DNA of 64,000 bases, taken from positions 5,518,001 to 5,582,000 of the forward strand of contig NC_019966.1 in the NCBI RefSeq assembly GCF_000328565.1, written 5' to 3'. Both the position numbers and the translations under genes were made by a program. This DNA comes from Mycobacterium sp. JS623. GTDB lineage: Bacteria > Actinomycetota > Actinomycetes > Mycobacteriales > Mycobacteriaceae. Positions 62,185 through 64,000 of this stretch are shown here, in pieces (the stretch's first letter is position 1; each line of letters opens with the position of its first letter). The notes beneath the pieces were generated by a model. That model saw nothing but the letters and a program-made list of their open reading frames with translations, was not told where the DNA came from and made no database searches.

Positions 62185-62283
62185 GTGGTGCTGTTCTTCG
62201 AGATCATGCTCGTCGCGGCCGTCGTGGTCATCACGTGGTTCGCGCTGTACGCGCTCTATCGCCTCATCACCGACGAGTCGTGA
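62185..62283 (+). CDS. leaderless 32-residue membrane micro-protein
   Basis: GTG 62185 encodes [20 protein letters not shown] then [12 protein letters not shown], a single membrane helix with an acidic end. TAGACT (62172-62177) ends exactly 7 bases before the GTG, the geometry of a leaderless SigA promoter and identical to the polycysteine leader spacing. Its stop overlaps the nitrobindin-like start (GTGA), so translation is coupled. The tight arrangement supports a real gene; function unknown. Confidence 0.6.
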   Translation: MVLFFEIMLVAAVVVITWFALYALYRLITDES

Positions 62284-62909
62284 CGTCAGGCGACGACGCC
62301 GTCGCGGCGGCAGCCGAACGAGCCAGGACAACCGCGACCCGCAACATCCCGGTCTTCGAGGACCTGCCGTTGCCCGCCGACACCGCCAACCTGCGTGAGG
62401 GCGCCAACCTCAACGACGCGTTGCTTGCGCTGCTGCCCCTTGTGGGTGTGTGGCGAGGCGTGGGCGAGGGCCGCGAGGCGGGCCGTGACTACCGATTCGG
62501 TCAGCAGATCGTCGTCTCGCACGACGGCGGTGACTACCTGAACTGGGAGGCGCGGTCATGGCGGCTGACCGACAGCGGCGACTACGAGGCACCCGGTCTG
62601 CGGGAAACCGGATTCTGGCGGTTCGTCGACGACCCGACCGACCCCTCTGAGTCGCAGGCCATTGAGCTGCTGCTCGCGCATTCCGCGGGCTACGTTGAAC
62701 TGTTCTACGGCAGCCCGCGCAACCAATCCTCCTGGGAGCTGGTCACCGACGCGCTGGCGCGCAGTAAGTCCGGAATGCTGGTCGGCGGGGCGAAGCGGCT
62801 TTACGGCATCGTCGAAGGCGGCGACCTGGCTTATGTGGAGGAACGGGTGGACGCCGACGGCGGCCTGGTGCCGCACCTGTCCGCCCGACTGTCGAGGTTC
62901 GTCGGCTGA
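62280..62909 (+). CDS. nitrobindin/FABP-like beta-barrel protein
   Basis: 209 residues from GTG 62280. The THAP4/nitrobindin signature is [11 protein letters not shown] (GxWxGxG) near residue 55, with [19 protein letters not shown] and a C-terminal HLSARLSRF whose His is the expected heme-iron ligand. Matches Rv0813c, structurally a fatty-acid-binding-protein-like barrel. Proposed role: nitric oxide/peroxynitrite handling through ferric heme. Coupled to the leaderless micro-ORF and to the lipoprotein downstream. Confidence 0.82.
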   Translation: MTSGDDAVAAAAERARTTATRNIPVFEDLPLPADTANLREGANLNDALLALLPLVGVWRGVGEGREAGRDYRFGQQIVVSHDGGDYLNWEARSWRLTDSGDYEAPGLRETGFWRFVDDPTDPSESQAIELLLAHSAGYVELFYGSPRNQSSWELVTDALARSKSGMLVGGAKRLYGIVEGGDLAYVEERVDADGGLVPHLSARLSRFVG

Positions 62910-63172
62910 TGCGGGTGCTATCGATGGCTGTGGGGCTCGCCGCGGCCGGACTCCTGGCGGCGTGCTCGTCGCGCACGCCGCCGCCGGAACAGCCGTCGAC
63001 GTCCGCGACTCCGCAAGGCCACGGAAGCTTCGCGCATTGCCTGAACGAGCACGGGGTGCCCGCCGCGCCGGGTCCGGCCGTGGGTCCCCCAGCGGGCGTC
63101 GACCAGAGCACCTGGCACAGCGCCATGCAGGCGTGCTCGTCGCTGGCGCCTGGTCCGGGGCCGGCAAGCTAA
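62909..63172 (+). CDS. small lipoprotein
   Basis: 87 residues. Lipoprotein signal (LSMAVGLAAAGLLAAC) with lipobox LAAC, Cys at about position 19. The mature part is Pro/Ser-rich with two Cys (FAHCLNEHGVPAAPGPAVG and AMQACSSLAPG). The ATG overlaps the nitrobindin stop (TGATG). Function unknown. Convergent with the binding-protein gene (4-base overlap). Confidence 0.7.
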   Translation: MRVLSMAVGLAAAGLLAACSSRTPPPEQPSTSATPQGHGSFAHCLNEHGVPAAPGPAVGPPAGVDQSTWHSAMQACSSLAPGPGPAS

Positions 63173-64000
63173 GCGAGCACCGGCGCCTTGCCCGCGTCGG
63201 TCAGCCATTGCTGCTTCAACCGATCCAGCGTGCCGTCCCCGCGAAGGCTGTCGACAGCCCAGGATACACAGCGCGTCAGTGCGCTGCCCTTGTCGAGCAC
63301 GATCCCGAACTGCTCGACATCGCCTGAGGCGCTTGGCAATTGGCCCACCATCAACCCGTTGCGCAGCTCGTTGGCAACTGAAAATGCCGTCGGCAGATCG
63401 GCCACCAGCGCATCGATTTCGCCGTTGCTCAAGGCCATCTTCGCGTCGCCGTTGGTGTTGTAGACCTCGACAGGGAAGTCGCCCTTCACTGTTGCTGCCG
63501 CCGTGTAGCTGGTGGTGCCCACCTGCACGCCCAATCGCAGCGCCTTGAGCTGCTGCACCGTCTTTACCGCCGCCGCCCGCGATGTCTTGACCGTGACGAC
63601 GGCCTGCGTCACGTCGAAATACGGCGAGGAGAAATCTACTGCGGCCTTACGTTGTTCGGTGATCGAGAACTCAGATAGGTTGGCGTCGAACGTCTTTGGC
63701 CCAAAAGCCAGCGCGGTGTTGAACGGCACCCGGACCCACCGGACGTCGTCGCCGGTGTACTTCATCTTGGCCGCGATAGCGTAGGCGACCGCGGCCTCGA
63801 ACCCTTCACCGCTGGCAGGGTTGTCGCCCATGTACCACGGCGGATACACCGGTTGGTCCGTCCCGAAGGTGAAGATGCCGGGATACAGCGTGCCGAGGTT
63901 GTCTTTTGTGCACTTTTCGGCCGTGCCTGTCGCGGTCCGGTCGGAGATCGGCGCGCACGCGGTGAGCACTGCGACGGCCGCCACGGCCAGCCTCCACGCG
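63169..64000 (-). CDS. ABC transporter solute-binding lipoprotein (SBP_bac_3-like), 5' end outside window
   Basis: The visible part begins within a lipoprotein signal (WRLAVAAVAVLTAC at the window edge), so the start lies beyond 64000. Family 3 binding-protein features: FTFGTDQPVYPPWYMGDNPA, EGFEAAVAYAIAAKM, LSEFSITEQRKAAVDFSSPY and LKALRLGVQVGTTSY. Such proteins capture amino acids or related polar solutes for ABC import. Substrate not predictable. Confidence 0.83.
   Translation of the reverse strand, partial: AWRLAVAAVAVLTACAPISDRTATGTAEKCTKDNLGTLYPGIFTFGTDQPVYPPWYMGDNPASGEGFEAAVAYAIAAKMKYTGDDVRWVRVPFNTALAFGPKTFDANLSEFSITEQRKAAVDFSSPYFDVTQAVVTVKTSRAAAVKTVQQLKALRLGVQVGTTSYTAAATVKGDFPVEVYNTNGDAKMALSNGEIDALVADLPTAFSVANELRNGLMVGQLPSASGDVEQFGIVLDKGSALTRCVSWAVDSLRGDGTLDRLKQQWLTDAGKAPVLA

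Noticed and set aside
61928..62398. 156-codon plus-strand frame with a signal-like start
   Set aside because: After about 45 residues it becomes Ser/Arg/Pro low complexity and overlaps the micro-ORF and nitrobindin-like gene, which have better support.

Overview
The window looks like a chromosomal segment of a GC-rich, probably environmental, Mycobacterium/Mycolicibacterium. The evidence is gene content and order. From about 38.6 kb to 63 kb it holds a DUF2236 oxygenase, desA1, dus, an LCP ligase, phoU, pst genes, mshD, glnR, lmeA, a thioredoxin, cysA2, sseC and a nitrobindin-like gene. This matches the M. tuberculosis neighbourhood Rv0813c-Rv0826, which I recall from knowledge rather than from a search. 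Other support is mycothiol synthesis, mycobacterial small secreted proteins, leaderless GTG starts and a polycysteine leader ORF.

Layout. 0-6.2 kb: a partial FAD oxidoreductase, TetR regulators with visible palindromic operators, two metallo-beta-lactamase-fold paralogues (one broken) and a 13E12-type HNH protein. 6.3-13.0 kb: a redox cluster (P450, alpha/beta hydrolase, SDR, MDR) divergent from a flavin monooxygenase and ferredoxin, with four GGTAC-N6-GTACC operators between the two arms. 13.0-16.4 kb: a lone cyclase domain and a NarL-type two-component locus.

16.47-33.04 kb is the most unusual part. It is a probable genomic island bounded by a direct repeat of the tRNA-Phe 3' half. A decayed tyrosine integrase lies next to the intact tRNA. 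The island carries a complete actinobacterial-type gas-vesicle operon on the minus strand (two charged accessory proteins, then gvpA-F-G-O-J-L-S-K) with nearly every gene overlapping the next by 1-4 bases. The right half holds small secreted proteins, pseudogenes and dispersed repeats.

33.0-36 kb: a tRNA cluster (Phe, Asp and Glu on minus, Lys on plus), then an MFS exporter translationally coupled to a 2-oxoglutarate-type oxygenase. 36.7-45.6 kb: a Ser/Thr kinase, secreted proteins, the DUF2236 oxygenase, TetR, desA1, dus and the LCP ligase. 45.6-56.8 kb: phosphate genes (phoU; pstSCAB) with 11-bp direct-repeat PHO boxes upstream of both phoU and pstS, separated by an apparent catabolic cassette (TetR, two alpha/beta hydrolases, a flavin hydroxylase, an amidohydrolase, an MDR reductase). 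56.8-64 kb: mshD-glnR, lmeA-thioredoxin, the cysteine-attenuated DUF4395-cysA2-sseC operon, a leaderless micro-ORF with a nitrobindin-like gene and lipoprotein, and a partial solute-binding lipoprotein.

All assignments come from reading the sequence and family knowledge; no database search was possible.
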